Positions 1 to 12,361 of a stretch of DNA of 64,000 nucleotides are shown here, in pieces. Both the position numbers and the translations under genes were made by a program. Every line of letters starts with the position of its first letter. The first letter of the stretch is position 1. Source of the stretch: Sweltsa coloradensis (taxonomy: Eukaryota > Arthropoda > Insecta > Plecoptera > Chloroperlidae); contig JAMZAV010000158.1 of NCBI GenBank assembly GCA_024449915.1, positions 682,001 to 746,000 of the forward strand, in the 5' to 3' direction. Under the pieces are notes generated by a model. The model had not been told where the DNA came from and did not search any database. It saw nothing but the letters and a program-made list of their open reading frames with translations.

Positions 1-312
1 TCGGCCCAAATGTCACGAAAATATCGCACTAAAAATCGAAAAAAATCGTAAAAGTGCGATATTCATGAGAAATATTTCTTCGATTGTACCCAAAAACGTG
101 GCACGTCTAAGTTCAGAGATTTCGAAGGTCCTGTCAAATTTTCATCAAGATCGCTTATGCCGTTTGCCCGGAATCGTGCGAACAAACAGACAAAAAAACA
201 AAAAAAAACAAAACAAAACAAACAAAAAAACATTGGAGCTAAATTTTTTGAGGGGTCAGTGAAATTGAAGTTTTCGCTTCGCTCGCTACGCTCGCTACGC
301 TCATCCAACTAC
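1..312 (-). mobile_element. Helentron-like non-autonomous element (family A), 5' part, cut by window edge
   Basis: Read on the minus strand, the element starts near 312 with TTGGATGAGCGTAGCG followed by a GCGTAGCGAG simple repeat, then the family's conserved stretch (CCGGAATCGTG, oligo-A/CAAA tract, AAGTTCAGAGATTTCGAAGG, AAAAATCGAAAAAAATCG). The same order recurs at 313-896, 18851-19635, 27089-27850 and 52801-53546. The 3' half lies beyond position 1. It carries no coding sequence. The element class is inferred from the better preserved copies. Confidence 0.7.
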
Positions 313-896
313 ACTAGAGATAAAAATCCGGAATGTTTTTTTTTTTCTTTCTTTTTTTATATTTTTGTGTGTCTGTTAACACGATTCCGGCTAAACCGAT
401 ACTCCAATTGCAATGAAATTTAATGGAGACCTTTGAAATCTCTGAACTTAGAACTGACACGTTTTTGAGCGCAATCGAAAAATTATTTCTCATAAAAATC
501 GCAATTTTACGATTTTTTATTTAAAAAAAATTCTTGACTTATAACACCACATGCTTTATCCGATTGTAATGATTTTTATACAGAACCTTTATTTTATGAA
601 TTAATATATTCGTGTGAAATTTGAGCGTAATCAAAATATTATTTCTCATAAAATTGCAGTTTTACGTTTTCTTTCGATTTTTTAAATTTCTTCGGCTTAT
701 AACACCTACATGCTTTACTCGATTGTAATTATTTTTATACATAACCTTAATTTTGTGAATTGATATATTCGTGTGAAATTTGAGCGGAATCAAAAAATTA
801 TTTCTCATGATAATCGCAATTTTACGCTTTTTTACGTTTAAAAAAAATACGCTCATCCAACAACGCGCCTGAAAAAGCGTTTGCGAAGCTTCCTAG
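313..896 (+). mobile_element. Helentron-like element (family A), head-to-head with the preceding copy
   Basis: Plus-strand copy: the CCGGAATG + T-tract, the GATTCCGGCTAAACCGATAC block, and repeated blocks of GAAATTTGAGCG...AATTATTTCTCAT...TTTTACG about 190 bp apart. It ends with TACGCTCATCCAA, a hairpin AACGC...GCGTT and the terminus TTCCTAG at 890-896, followed by T. It shares its 5' end with the minus-strand copy at 1-312, so the two form an inverted pair with one common GAGCGTAGCG core. Confidence 0.72.
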
Positions 897-3810
897 TTCA
901 ATAACAATGACTCCTTCTCTAGTTCCCGGTGTAACTCGACCTGATATATCCAGCCATGATGAAATGACATGTCATGGTCACCCCTGTCTCTCAGCACACA
1001 GCCTTGCGAGAGACAAGGTAGAATGATAACACAAGAGAGTTGCATGCCAGCTTTGAGAGAAAGCCTAATGTGCCTCATAGAACCGCATTGAACGCAGTGA
1101 AGCTCGAGCTACTGTGCTCGGCGCTGTTTTCCGTTACAATCTGAATACAAGCAAATATAATGTTTTGAGAGAGATCTAGAGCCGGTTGTCTCCGAGCAGA
1201 CCCCCCCCCCCCCCCCCCCCTTCGCCACAGTCACAGTCGTGGTGACTCCAAGCTACCATCGGCAATATACAAGGAAGTAAAATTAAATAATTTATTGTAA
1301 GTACAATGATTAGAGATGTGAGTAGAAAGCATTTTATATAATCTGTTTAGCACCCCGATTCCCAAATTTAGCAATACGGAGCGTTTTGAAATCTCAAAAT
1401 TAGCTATTTGTAAAAAAAAAAAGAAAAAAGAATTCTCGCTATAGCCTATATACCCTTGACAAGGATGAACGATGATTTAAAACCACTAAATACAAATTCA
1501 TCACCAATTGTATAAATAAACATAATTTAGACTGAAACACGGCATTTTGAAGCGTTTTTTAAGAATCAGGAATTTACTGATTTAGCATTTCGTAATTCAA
1601 CATATCTGTAATAATGATGAACACAAACACAAACATAGACTGAACTTGTAAATGTTTAACATTATCAATTACGCTTCAACCGACGCTTTGTTATAAACCG
1701 CTATATAAGCAACAGTGTACGAGCAGAAGTGTGAAGGTCAAGCTAGGTTACAGCTAGATATCTGTAGAAAACTACCGTAGTCATAAAATGCACGAGTTTC
1801 GTGTTTATCATGTACGTTTATGCGCAATTATGTTTTAGTACTTGCGTGTAGGCAATTAGGATACAGCTTCACCTGGAGGGTGCTAAGTAATGCCGCATGA
1901 TCGATGACAGGTAGGCAATTGATACATCGCAACTCTTCACAAGGCAATTACACATACTTTAACGACCATGTAAGATATGCATTGCAAGTCATTATGACAT
2001 TATGCTAATACTGCAAATGCATTCACTGACATTGTCTGCATTCCAATTGACATTCTTGGCTGGTATGTGTCCAATCGATGAAAGTTGAGATCTTTAAAAA
2101 AATTCATAAACATATCATAATTATTATTTTGAATTAATTATTCAACGTTACTCGCAGAATGAATATGTATGCCAATAATATGGTCGGCCATTGTTTTCGA
2201 TTTTTAACATCAATTAAACGGTTTCTCATTTACACGACTTCGGGTAATTTGAAGCCAATTAAAAGCAACGACTATCTTAAACTCTTAATGTTCGATATTC
2301 TACCGTATAACTAAAGCGAGCGAACAATTTGATGCAGTGCACTTTACAAGATTTATGATATGTTCTAAAAACCTAAAAGCTATTTAAATACCAAAACATG
2401 TATGAAATGAGGTAAGACACGTTCAATGCGTGAAGATGATAAACACTCTACGCCTCCAGTACTTCGCTCATCGCTGCATCCACATAGGCCTAGAAATAGC
2501 GTCTAACACGTTTCAATTGAGGTAACAAATTGTCTGTGGGCAGTGCAGCATTTGTGCGTCACCCACGCGACCTACGCCATGTTTGAGCTCTGATTGGCTG
2601 GCCAGTTGTCAGCTAGGCTTCTCATTGGCTGGGCGCACTTCATGACTTGACATTCCTACGTGTATTTACAGGTGTGTGACGGATGGCATAATTGTGCGAT
2701 CAGCTCTACGGGAGCCAACACATCTTGCCAAGCGGGAGTGCTCGCGCGGCCATCTTTACTTAACACAATGCGTCTTATCCCACCTTTGCAATCACGTGGC
2801 TACACAAAGATATAGCTGTAGTCTTATATCGATTGTTGATCGAAACTAATTTGAATCATAGTGGGAAATTGATAAATTACGTAACGACCAACCACTAATT
2901 AATCCCACCATTATATTTGCACCCTCGATTTGGACAAATTGTAAGAGCGATGGGCAAACAAAATATTGGCATTTGATGCATAGAGTTGTTTTGATACGAT
3001 GGCGATATTGTTTTTAGAAAATAAGTAAAGCTGGGGCTTTCTTTTCATAACACCGTTAACATACGAGAATTTTAAAGAGTTGAGGGAAAAGGAGCGAGCA
3101 ATTAACATAGTGTGATTTAACGTAAGGCAAATAGCTCGGATACAAATGACATTTTCTACATGCTTATCCGTTATGTTTACTTATGTTCGCTAGGAAAGGG
3201 GGCCACATTCAAGTAGTTGAGCCGCTTCAAACGCAATGTGATGTGAATGTGTATCTATGAAGTCAACAATCCCACCTGTTTGGAAGATTATGTTGTGTGG
3301 CCACTATCTAGCCCGCATCGCTGAGTTTATCAACCAATTTAAACTAACCGAAGCCATCGCCATCCACGAATCACTGCACTTATTGGGGGCAAATGTCCGT
3401 GCAGCAAAAACACCATTTTAAACTTCTACACGATTGCGTCACCAATAAGAAGAAGGTGGGGTTAACAGAATGGACTCGCCATTATCTCGTGCACGAGTGG
3501 ATGTGCGACCGACGAGTGAGGTATATAATATACTATAGGTCCGTAGCACTGGGGATAAAAAACACAAATCATTGAACATTTGCATATCACAAACACTTCT
3601 ATCATTAGTGACACATTTCCTTGAATGAAGATTCTAAAAAACAATTTTTAACACTTTTTTATTGTGTTAAAACGAAGTTTGTAAATATTCGAGGTTAGTC
3701 TATGGGCTATTTGATATATTTCGTAGCCGAAAAACATACAACATAAAAATAAAAATACTGGAGATTCTCAAACAAATACTCGCTTTCTAAATTGATTTTC
3801 TTGTAAACTA
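897..3810. other. Unannotated stretch, probable SoxD intron
   Basis: No exon, RNA gene or clear repeat was recognised apart from a 20-base C run at 1201-1220 and a GC-richer segment at 2440-2780 (listed separately). The longest open frames are about 60 codons, which is chance level for this base composition. Confidence 0.5.
2585..2765. promoter_or_regulatory. Possible promoter/enhancer with two inverted CCAAT boxes
   Basis: Two ATTGGCTG motifs (2592 and 2624 regions), which are inverted CCAAT boxes (NF-Y-type), lie about 32 bp apart. A GCGGCCATCTTT (YY1-like on the minus strand) follows near 2746. The block is GC-richer than its surroundings. No TATA box or attached exon was seen, so function is a guess from motifs alone. 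Confidence 0.25.
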
Positions 3811-3819
3811 AAAAAAAAA

Positions 3820-3836
3820 CGGCACCTCCACCAAAA
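3820..3836 (-). repeat. Dispersed GGTGGAGGTGCCG motif, partial copy
   Basis: Plus strand reads CGGCACCTCCACCAAAA. The same core recurs at 4216, 4345, 34815, 39615, 39641 and 40197. The CACCTCCACCA end resembles the 3' end of a tRNA with its CCA tail. Confidence 0.6.
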
Positions 3837-3960
3837 GTTTAAAACATGTATTTTTCTTTTTATTCTAAGAACCAAATTATAATGTCTATATAAGAAACGA
3901 TTAAGTCAAATCTTCATATAGATACCAAGCACATAAACAAACAAATAAATAAATTCGTAC

Positions 3961-4025
3961 TAAAAAAAATTGTATTTAAAGTCTACCCACTCAGTTATAT
4001 AACTTTTCAGTTGGGGGAAAGAGTA
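3961..4025 (-). repeat. Repeat family B, degenerate copy (retroposon 3' end)
   Basis: Shares TATTTAAAGTCTACCCACTCAG...TTTTCAGTTGGGGG with the copies at 12053, 13324 and 49311. An A-run sits on its left side, as in the others, so in minus orientation it looks like a retroposon tail next to the simple-repeat side. Too short to classify further. Confidence 0.5.
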
Positions 4026-4195
4026 TATGCAGATTATTTTTCAACTATCTTGGATATACAATTCCAGGCGGCTGAAGGATAATAGTTTTTTCGTCTGTCT
4101 TATTAGACTAGACAAAATAAAATGCATCTTCATGTAAAATAATAAAAATTCTCGCAAACGCATACGTTTGAAAATTGAGTAGCTTTAGCTACGTG

Positions 4196-4456
4196 ATAAA
4201 TGTTCTGTCTCAACAACCCGGCACCTCCACCAAAACGTGTATTTCTTTTCCCTCCAAGCCACGTTTAATTCCAATTAACTTTTATTCCTAAAGGATATGT
4301 TTCCATCTCCAAACATTGTTAATAATAAATGTTCTGTCTCACCAACCCGGCACCTCCACCAAAACATGTATTTCTTTTCCCTCCAATGCCACGTTTAATT
4401 CCAATATAACTTTTTATTCCTACGTAAGGATATGTTTCCATCTCCAAACATTGTTA
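4196..4456. repeat. Two-copy tandem duplication, unit about 128 bp
   Basis: Unit 1 starts ATAAATGTTCTGTCTCAACA at about 4197 and unit 2 starts ATAAATGTTCTGTCTCACCA at about 4325. They are nearly identical through CATCTCCAAACATTGTTAAT. Small insertions distinguish unit 2. Each unit carries one ACCCGGCACCTCCACCAAAA motif (4216-4235 and 4345-4364). Confidence 0.9.
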
Positions 4457-4469
4457 ATAATAAATAAAT

Positions 4470-7400
4470 GACAAACAACTAATGTGAACATTAAACCATT
4501 TCATAAAATCGAAAAATTTATAATCGCGTTGTTAGTTTTATTTTCGCATCTTCTGGGAATATTATCCTAAACGAAAATAATACAAATAATAGTTATGCAT
4601 TAATATGTACACATCTCATATAGTTTAAACCTAACTCTCCTGTTGTTTGACCTATTGCACAAAAAGTACTTATAATATATACATATACCGGTTATAAGAT
4701 ATTTTAAGAAGATATATTTTAGCATTTCAATAGCAATCATAAGTGGCATTCATTGGATAGACGATCACAAACCATGTATCATTATTAATTTTGGCATTCT
4801 TAAATTGTCTTTTATAATCTTCTCCTCATTAATAATGACTTGAGATATCTTCATTTCGAGTAAAAAAGAAGTTAGTTTGAAAAATACGTCCGTTAATTTC
4901 TTAAACTTGTTTTCTTATTTCTTGGCTTTACAATGTCGCCGGTTAGTTTGACTGTTTGAGGGATCTTGTGTTAACGACTTGAAACCTAGTTCGAGATATT
5001 TTTAATGGCTATTGTGTTTTTGTTCGGTTGAGGCAGCTCGTAAACCATTCTCATTATAACGCCGATAACTCTTGTGACACTCATGAAACAAGATTTGTGT
5101 AGTCGGTGTCTATGATTTGTTCAGTATTTATAGCCAGAAATGTAACTTTTAAACGGTTTTAACACGTGTGACGTAACGTCCATGGACCATGTCGGAGAAG
5201 CGATCGACCGTGGACGTTAGAAAGTCGTTCCGATCTCTCAAACGACCAACTAGTGTTCGATCGCCCTTAAATCACCGTAAAGACGACGAGTTAGAACATT
5301 AAAACAACCAACAACTCGTTTAAAAAGTGTGTTTTGATTTGTTGTCTAACGTCACGCCAGACAATGTCTCAAGAAAGCACAAATTAAGTCCGATACCGAT
5401 GAGTAAAATGTAAGGGTCGGCTAAGATATTTACTTTTTGTTAGTTTGTATCAAGCAAGTTTGACGAAACGTTTACTTAAAAAATGGAAAATCAGACACGA
5501 TAAGGAAAGTTGACGATAAACTGCACATATAACGTAATTATTTATCAGCCTAGGGGATGTGGGTAGATCGGACTATGCTGGGAAGATCCAGTCACAGGCA
5601 GATAGAGGAAACATGGGTTTTCACGTCGTGATCATCTTCGTCACTTATCAAAGATAGTTTCGTCGTTGGTGTCGTCGTCGTCAGGTGTACACAGGGGAGG
5701 GTTCCCCGACGACGACTGCCAGAGCTCACCTCTAGTTTGGGAAGTAAAGTAACATACATTCTGATGATTGCGAGATGGAATTCATACAGCTTAAAACCGG
5801 TTAGTTTTGTGTCTTGTGTTATTAGCTACACTAACACTTGCGAATAAGCTAATATCGCAAAAAGTAGCACGCCAATAAATGCGTTTTTGATAAACAAATA
5901 TACTTGACAAAGTCCTTGAACATCTTTATTTATCAAATAATTGTGAAAGGTAACCAGTTGTCAGTTTGTTGTTCATAACTCTCTGCTGAACTACGTGACA
6001 AGTAATAACCTGATGTTTATACATATGGCTTGAGCTTCTTGTTCATATGCAAGGAGTAAGACCCATGGTTGTTTCGTATGACCTCTCCGCTCTTCAAGGC
6101 AGCGCCTCAATAACCTTTAGCTCCTCATTCGACCCTCTCTGTTGTCCGTCAATTTGACACCTGCCCGCCACAATTAATTTAAATAATCAATATTGTTTCT
6201 AAAAGAACAAACAACCTTGGGGATTGCCAAAGTGCTTAGGCATCTGCTCTTCTATTAGCAACTTGTAAATAAGGAAAACTTGAGGTTGCTCCACGAATTC
6301 ATTATTATTTTCAATGGATTTCTGAATGAATAAAGACTAGGGTTTGGAGCCAAGACGTGATTTTATCTTTTATCCCCGGATTTTCTTTGGGCTTGTTCTC
6401 ATTGCGGAGAGGTTGGTAGTTGTTAGCTAGAGACAGGATGTCTTTTTGTGCTATTGGCAAGCATGCTTCATGTACAGTCGGTCGCACAAGTTCTAGAATG
6501 TCATGTGAACAATTTCGGAAGTGAACACGGCCATGAGGTTGGAGATAGATTCTTAAAACAAAGGATGTTGACGACAATAAAAGTTTGATAACGTAGTGTC
6601 TTTAAAATATAGCTTCCAAATTAACCGTTCTCGAAATCAAAATCAAAAAATACTTCCATACTCAGATCTCGTAAAGTCGGCAAATCCTTGATAGCAAATC
6701 ATAACTGTTCTTCGTTCAATCATTTAATTAAAAAAAAAAAGTTTAATGCCGTTGCAGCACACTAACACAAAAGTTTGCCTTCAAACGCGTAGGTAATGAT
6801 GGATATTATAATATGTGGAACCATGTTCCGTAGTTTGTTTTAGTTAGATGCTGAAAAAATATAGTTTCCTTTGCCTTATTGTTTCATTTTTATTCTAAAT
6901 ACAAAAGTATACACAGCTAATTTAATTTTCGTCTAATTTGAAGTCATGTACAAATGATAGTTCTAACTCTTTTCTGTCCCAACTGTGAAGCATATGTTTC
7001 AAGATGGCCGATGCCACGTCACTGAGTTATTGTTACCCTGCTGGCGATGATTTCTAATTTATTGTACACATTTATCTCTTGCAAACAAACACATTATATC
7101 AGTGTGAAACACATGTGTTTCTGGGTGACGGATAACATGGCTATTGTGAACCTGTTGGCGACGATTTTATGCCACATTCACACGAACAGGTATTAAATAA
7201 CGTTATTTATTCTAAAAACGTTATTTATTCCTCAAACTGTAACTTCTCATTCTAGACGCATGCCAGTATTGTTGTGCTTCATACTAAAAATAATTTCTGG
7301 TTACTGGGTCTCAATGGACAACAAAATACAGATTTCATTCATTTGTTACCAAATAATTATTTATTTATGGATTTGAATAAATTATATAATTCCAATACCA

Positions 7401-9790
7401 CGTTGCCGTGTTTTGAACACGAGTCAAAGCAACGACAGTAAGGTGTAATATTTTATATATCTACCTCAATAAGGTGGTAAAGGATCCGTCTGACAATAGA
7501 TATCTTTTAGATAATTATTCTCGAAAAATTAATCAAATTAAACCAAAAGCGATGCACGTTCCAACCAGTGTCTTGTGACTACAAGGCTTCGCCATCTGGG
7601 GGTGTAATACATAATGGATTTTCTGATATGAAAATTCCGAGTACGTTTTTGAGTCCCTCATTTGCATGCGCAGTTTGCCTCCCGTGTCTTTTGATATCGA
7701 GCTGGGGATTGAGAGAGGTCGAACATTGAAAAAGAAAACAGGACAAAAGAGGGCAGGAGAATACTAAGAGAAGAATTAAACAGTAGCCATGCACAGCGAC
7801 CTCAAACAAACCGAACAGGGGTTACAAGAACTAGCTGGTCATGGAATAGCAGAAGCTTCGAGCCACGGGCTACAATGTTTTCCAATAAGAGATAAGAGTG
7901 CACAACAAGATTTAAGAATGCGAGAACTCATTAGTTGGGAAACCTGTGACGGAGCTGGTTCATTCTAAATACGAATTTATTAATTAATTAATTTACCAAA
8001 TATGAAAAGGGAGAATGTAGAAATTATTTATTTACATGGTATGAAAAGGGAGAATATCAGTGTACAAAATGTGCGTGTAGATCACTATGTAAGGTGGGTG
8101 AACTCGTTAATACATTTAGCTACTTACTCAAAGTTTACGAAATTTCGAGAAAAAAACTGGTAAAATTGGTCACGATTGACATTTTGTCAAAGTCTTTGAA
8201 AATGACGATTCATTATAAATATAACTTGTTTGTTTGCTACGACGAGCAATCCATAACAAGGCGCCACTTTGTCTACCCTTGTGTATAACCCTATCCACAA
8301 AGAGGAAGCCAGGATACATCCAGCGAGAGACGAGAAAGAAAGAGAGAGATGATATTATGATGCAGATAAAAAGAGAGAGAATTGAAGTTTTGAAGAATTC
8401 ATCCATGTAGCATGGTTCAATTTTTATGCTTTTGATGTTTTTTTCGTGGTTGATGTTTTGTTATTTATATTCTTTTGCGGGTGGACTTTGTAATTTGTTT
8501 ATTCTAAGGGCCGGGAGGGGGGGGGGGGGGGGGGAGGGGAGGTGGATCACAAAGACGAGATGATTGACCCAGGCCGGCAGGACTCACTCCCGGACAACAC
8601 AAACCAGAGCTAAGAATAAGACAAAGTCAAGTGGAATATTCGCGATCGACGCGGACTTACTTGGAACTAATTGGCGACGACCAATCAGGCAGTGGGGGTG
8701 GGGGTAATAATGTTGTGACACTGGGGAGAATAATAGAAAACGTTAGAGGAATTAGTAACAAGATTTGTTTTGATAACATTTCATCAGCCTCAAATGCTAT
8801 ACAAAGTTGCTAATCAAAATTTAATTTGTGAATCAATTATAATGTTACTAATTTAATATTTTTGTTACATTTAGTGTTTATACAGTGTTTTCGTGGCATC
8901 CTGCTATACTAACTCGCTTTCTACGTTTGAAATCGGTGTGTTTATCTCTCAATGTATTGCTTGTAATTGTAATATTATTATACATGTATGTATATGCTTG
9001 TTCGTGTTCTCCCTTGACTAGCGCACTAAAGCATTGAGATCTCAATGACTACCAACAGAACATGTGCTTACAATATGAGGTAGTTATATAGTGTAACTCA
9101 AAGGGAGGGCTACATGCGAAAGCGAAATGGAATTCCACAATGTTATCAGCCTCAAATTACACGAAGCCTTGATACGAATACAAACGTGAGTGTCTGTTCT
9201 GTGTCTGAGCCTTCAGCCATGCTCGCCACACAATAAGACAACAGAGCTTCGTAGGCAACCCCAGTAAAAGTTTCTTGAAATGAATCGCAAGCCACTTTAC
9301 AGCGTCTATCATCTACATCTCCGCATTATGATATGAAGCGTCCTTAAAAACACCATAAAGCAATCACACATTACTTTCAGAAGTGGATATGCTTTGAAAG
9401 AGCATAAATAAAAGCCAACAGAAGACGCATTTGTTTATTAGAAGTTGCAATAAAAAGGTTATTAATTCTCTGTACAGCGCAATAGCAATGGCTTCCGAGA
9501 ACGTTTACACAAGGAATGCGTTGTGTGCGGATCTGTACAGGGATGAGCAACGTTGGTGACCTATCGTATAATTCGCACACAAACGTCCAGTTCAAACCAG
9601 ATGTTACATTGAGGAAACATAAATACATCAATTTGTTATTTTACCGCACCTTTTCGTTTGATAGTTACTAGCTGTTGTTTGCTTTTACAACTAGCAAGTT
9701 GTGTGGTGTGTTCACGTATAATTAAATGCAGTTTTGACAATGTAAAGAAAATGTGTTGTTGTGTTGTTTTGTTATCAAATGTTACATATT
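4470..9790. other. Unannotated stretch, probable SoxD intron
   Basis: No coding exon recognised. It contains an 18-base G run (8517-8534), an imperfect inverted repeat around 5176-5219 (TAACGTCCATGG / CCGTGGACGTTA), GTCGTC/GACGAC clusters at 5655-5718, and a local repeat of ATGAAAAGGGAGAAT (8002 and 8041). Open frames here (up to 88 codons) have no recognisable domains. Confidence 0.5.
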
Positions 9791-9794
9791 GATT

Positions 9795-10940
9795 CACTTT
9801 TTCAATAAGATTCAGACCGTACTAAAATATATTTTATGCTTTATGAATTTTTCAACTAACAAAAATAGACAGACTCCAAAAATTGTAAATAATTTTGATT
9901 TTCGAATCTCATATAAATATCATGGGACGTATTTTATCCGTGACATTTAAAAAAATACTTATTTTGAATACTCTACGTCTCTGGAACTCTACATTGTTTA
10001 ATTTGGCATATCAAAATTGTGATTAAATTGTTGTTTTGGAACAATATTTTCGTGTTATGGAGTATATTTCACACAAGACACATTGATGAACATTTTAGTT
10101 TACATGCACTTGACCTATGACCAGAACAAAGACGGTTAAACCTTCGAATTCCAAAAAACGAACAAGCTCTGAGTTTAGTTTAAACCTCAGTCATGATAAC
10201 ACTTGTAAATGTCAAACGTGTGTAGGCTTAGATCAGGTTGGGAAAAAAAAATTTTGGTTTTTGCCGACACTTTAAACAAGCATTTTGTTTCAGTATCGTG
10301 AACCGGCAGTACAAGATTAATTACATAAGAACTTTGAAGTGTTAATTTTTGCTCATTTTCTATGCCATTCAATAAGATTCAGACCATTGATAAAATGATA
10401 CGTAGTTTGATGTTTTGAAGATTTTTTACAGAATCCAAAACATGAAATTTTATTTATTTTCGTATTTTATATATATTCATGGCCTACCTCTTTATAATAA
10501 AGACATTTAAAAAAATACATATTTTGCAAATCTAGTATCTGGGACACATAAACAACACAATATGCTTAATTTTCTAATCAAAATTGGTTAAATTATTGCT
10601 TTCATGAACAAATTGTCGATTGCTATCATGGAGATTATTACACACAAGCACATCACTGACGACTGAACATTTTCAGTTTTACACACTTGACCTACCAGAT
10701 TACAATCAGACGGTACACCCTTCGATGGCCAGATAAGACACAGTTTGGTTTAGACACCCCTCGGGCTCTAGATAACACAGACACAATCTCAAACTGTTGG
10801 GAGGCATCTACAAGCAGATCGGTTGTCAAAGATTCAAAAGATGTTTGTCTCTTGGGCCGGATACAGAGCTCTTTGACAACAAGCTCTTTGTTCCAGCCAT
10901 GTGAACACGTGGCAGCTCACACAATTACATTCACACAGAC
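9795..10940. repeat. Old tandem duplication, unit about 570 bp
   Basis: Landmarks recur in the same order about 570-575 bp apart: TCAATAAGATTCAGACC (9800 and 10368), GACATTTAAAAAAATAC (9942 and 10503), TTGACCTA (10109 and 10687), AGACGGT...CCTTCGA (10131 and 10709) and GATAACAC (10193 and 10770). Divergence between units is high, so the event is old. No coding content. Confidence 0.75.
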
Positions 10941-11571
10941 TCTTTGATGATGTTTGATATTGTTTCCATTTGGGAGTTCATTAATCCAGATCTGGAATTA
11001 GATTTTGACTTGCGGGTCAATCTTAAATTGACCTGAAAATAGCTCAAATGCCTCTTGCATTCCTTATCCGTCATTATAATTAATTTATGCTAAATACTTA
11101 AGGGGGAACTTTGTAGAGGCAGACTACGTTAGTGTTGACTAGCTAGCTACGAGACACGAATACTTCCGGATATGTCACAATTGAAATAAGTCAATTTAAT
11201 TTAATGTGGTTGATGAAATATCGACTAATAATAAAATCTTTGATTACCGGTACGTGAAATATACGGCCTCAATTAGGTATTTGATTGAAAAGTTCCAAAC
11301 ATATAGCTGTTGTATGGTTGCAACATATAGTTGCAGCATGATAGTATGCACATTATTACAAAGAACAAACAAATACCTTGCTCACTATCCTTTCATTCTT
11401 CAATGTTTTAAAATTACAATACCGTTATTCAATTTAATTTTCTTTGTATGAATTCTCGAACTCAAATAAGCGGCGTAAGAGTAAGACACTTACTTTCAGA
11501 GTTTGATTTTCCTCTAAGCGGAGTAAGCGGCCGCTTGAGGCTCCGCGGGACCGAAGGGCTTCAAAATTGAA

Positions 11572-11629
11572 TGGTAAGGACACAGATAACAGAGTACCCA
11601 CACGGGTACTCTATTATCTGTGGTAAGGA
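11572..11629 (-). repeat. Near-perfect 19-bp hairpin flanked by 9-bp direct repeats
   Basis: Arms 11581-11599 and 11604-11622 (CACAGATAAC... / ...TTATCTGTG) enclose a 4-base loop. The one imperfect position is a C/A mismatch on plus-strand RNA but a G-U wobble on minus-strand RNA, the sense of SoxD. The palindrome is bracketed by TGGTAAGGA at 11572-11580 and 11621-11629. It could be a minute foldback insertion with target duplication, or a structured RNA element. Confidence 0.8.
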
Positions 11630-12052
11630 GAAACATAATTTTGATTCACACCCACCATTGCTAAAGAACGGTAAGTAGTTCTTCTAGCTGTTATTTGCAC
11701 CGCTACAAGTCTGCAATACAGTGTTCACCCTTCACTACCTTAGTTCATGAGTCTGCCGCCTGCGCCACCGTCCGGTGCGCCTGCATGCGAGCAGCTTACA
11801 AGCCCGCAGTACACGAACATATGCGACTTTTCCTTGTGAGAAGTAATATAGTCGCTCAGCCTACATGATCATGTTATATGGGGGTCAAGGAGGGCTAAAA
11901 GATGACCAGAGTACATGCTAGCAGAAAAAATATTCAAAGCAAGAGTGATCTAAAAAATAAAATGTTTTAAAGGGACTGGCATAATAATTGTTTTGAAAGG
12001 GCACCAATAATATAAAGCCGTTTGATACTAAACTTAGAATAAATTTAAAAAA

Positions 12053-12160
12053 AAACGTATTTAGAGTCTTCCCTCTCAGTCATATAACTGATTTTCAGTG
12101 GGGGACATTACCAAAGGGTCCAAGCCAACCCTGTAGGCCCCGACGCAACCGACGATTAGA
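12053..12160 (-). repeat. Repeat family B (retroposon-like)
   Basis: Contains CGTATTTAGAGTCT, a hairpin built from CCTCTCAG / TTTTCAGTGGGGGAC, and CCAAGCCAACCCTGTAGG followed by CGACGCAACCGACGA. An A-rich run (12049-12056) lies at the left edge. It ends about 33 bp from the SoxD coiled-coil exon, inside the downstream intron. Confidence 0.75.
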
Positions 12161-12192
12161 TTAGATTGTTATGTCAAAAGGTTGGTTCCTAC

Positions 12193-12361
12193 CTTGGCCT
12201 GCTGGTCCTGCTGCGACACGAGGAGTTGCTCCCGAACCATCTGAAGTTGTAGGATCATCTCAGACAGCCGTCGCTCCTTCTCCACGAAAGACTCCCCCGC
12301 CAGGGCCTGGTGGAACGCCGCGGCACCCTCCATGCCTCCCATCCCGTCCGGCGCACCGTCA
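12193..12361 (-). CDS. SoxD: SoxD-class transcription factor, coiled-coil exon
   Basis: Internal 169-bp exon on the minus strand, residues 215-271 of the product so far. The acceptor is TTTCCACCTTACAG before 12361 and the donor is AAG|GTAGGA at 12193. The first base completes a serine codon (AG|T) left by the exon at 21950; the exon ends on a codon boundary. The peptide has a Gly/Met/Ala-rich lead, then ESFVEKERRLSEMILQLQ and MVREQLLVSQQDQQAK. This aligns with vertebrate SOX5/SOX6 (ESLAEKERQL..., LREQLLAAHDEQKK), the start of the leucine-zipper/Q-box region through which SoxD proteins dimerise. Known SoxD proteins place an intron at this same point, before LAASQ. The following Q-box and HMG-box exons are not in 1-12192 and must lie outside the window. 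SoxD factors act in the nucleus, lack their own transactivation domain and modulate SoxE and other partners. Identification is strong; the SOX5, 6 or 13 subtype is not resolvable. Confidence 0.93.

Noticed and set aside
11455..11570. Possible additional SoxD exon on the minus strand (frame ALRSRGASSGRLLRLEEN, donor AAA|GTAAGTG)
   Set aside because: No Q-box similarity, a weak acceptor, and the next SoxD exon should begin LAA(S/A)QIEKQ. The GCGGCCGC palindrome may explain the unusual composition.
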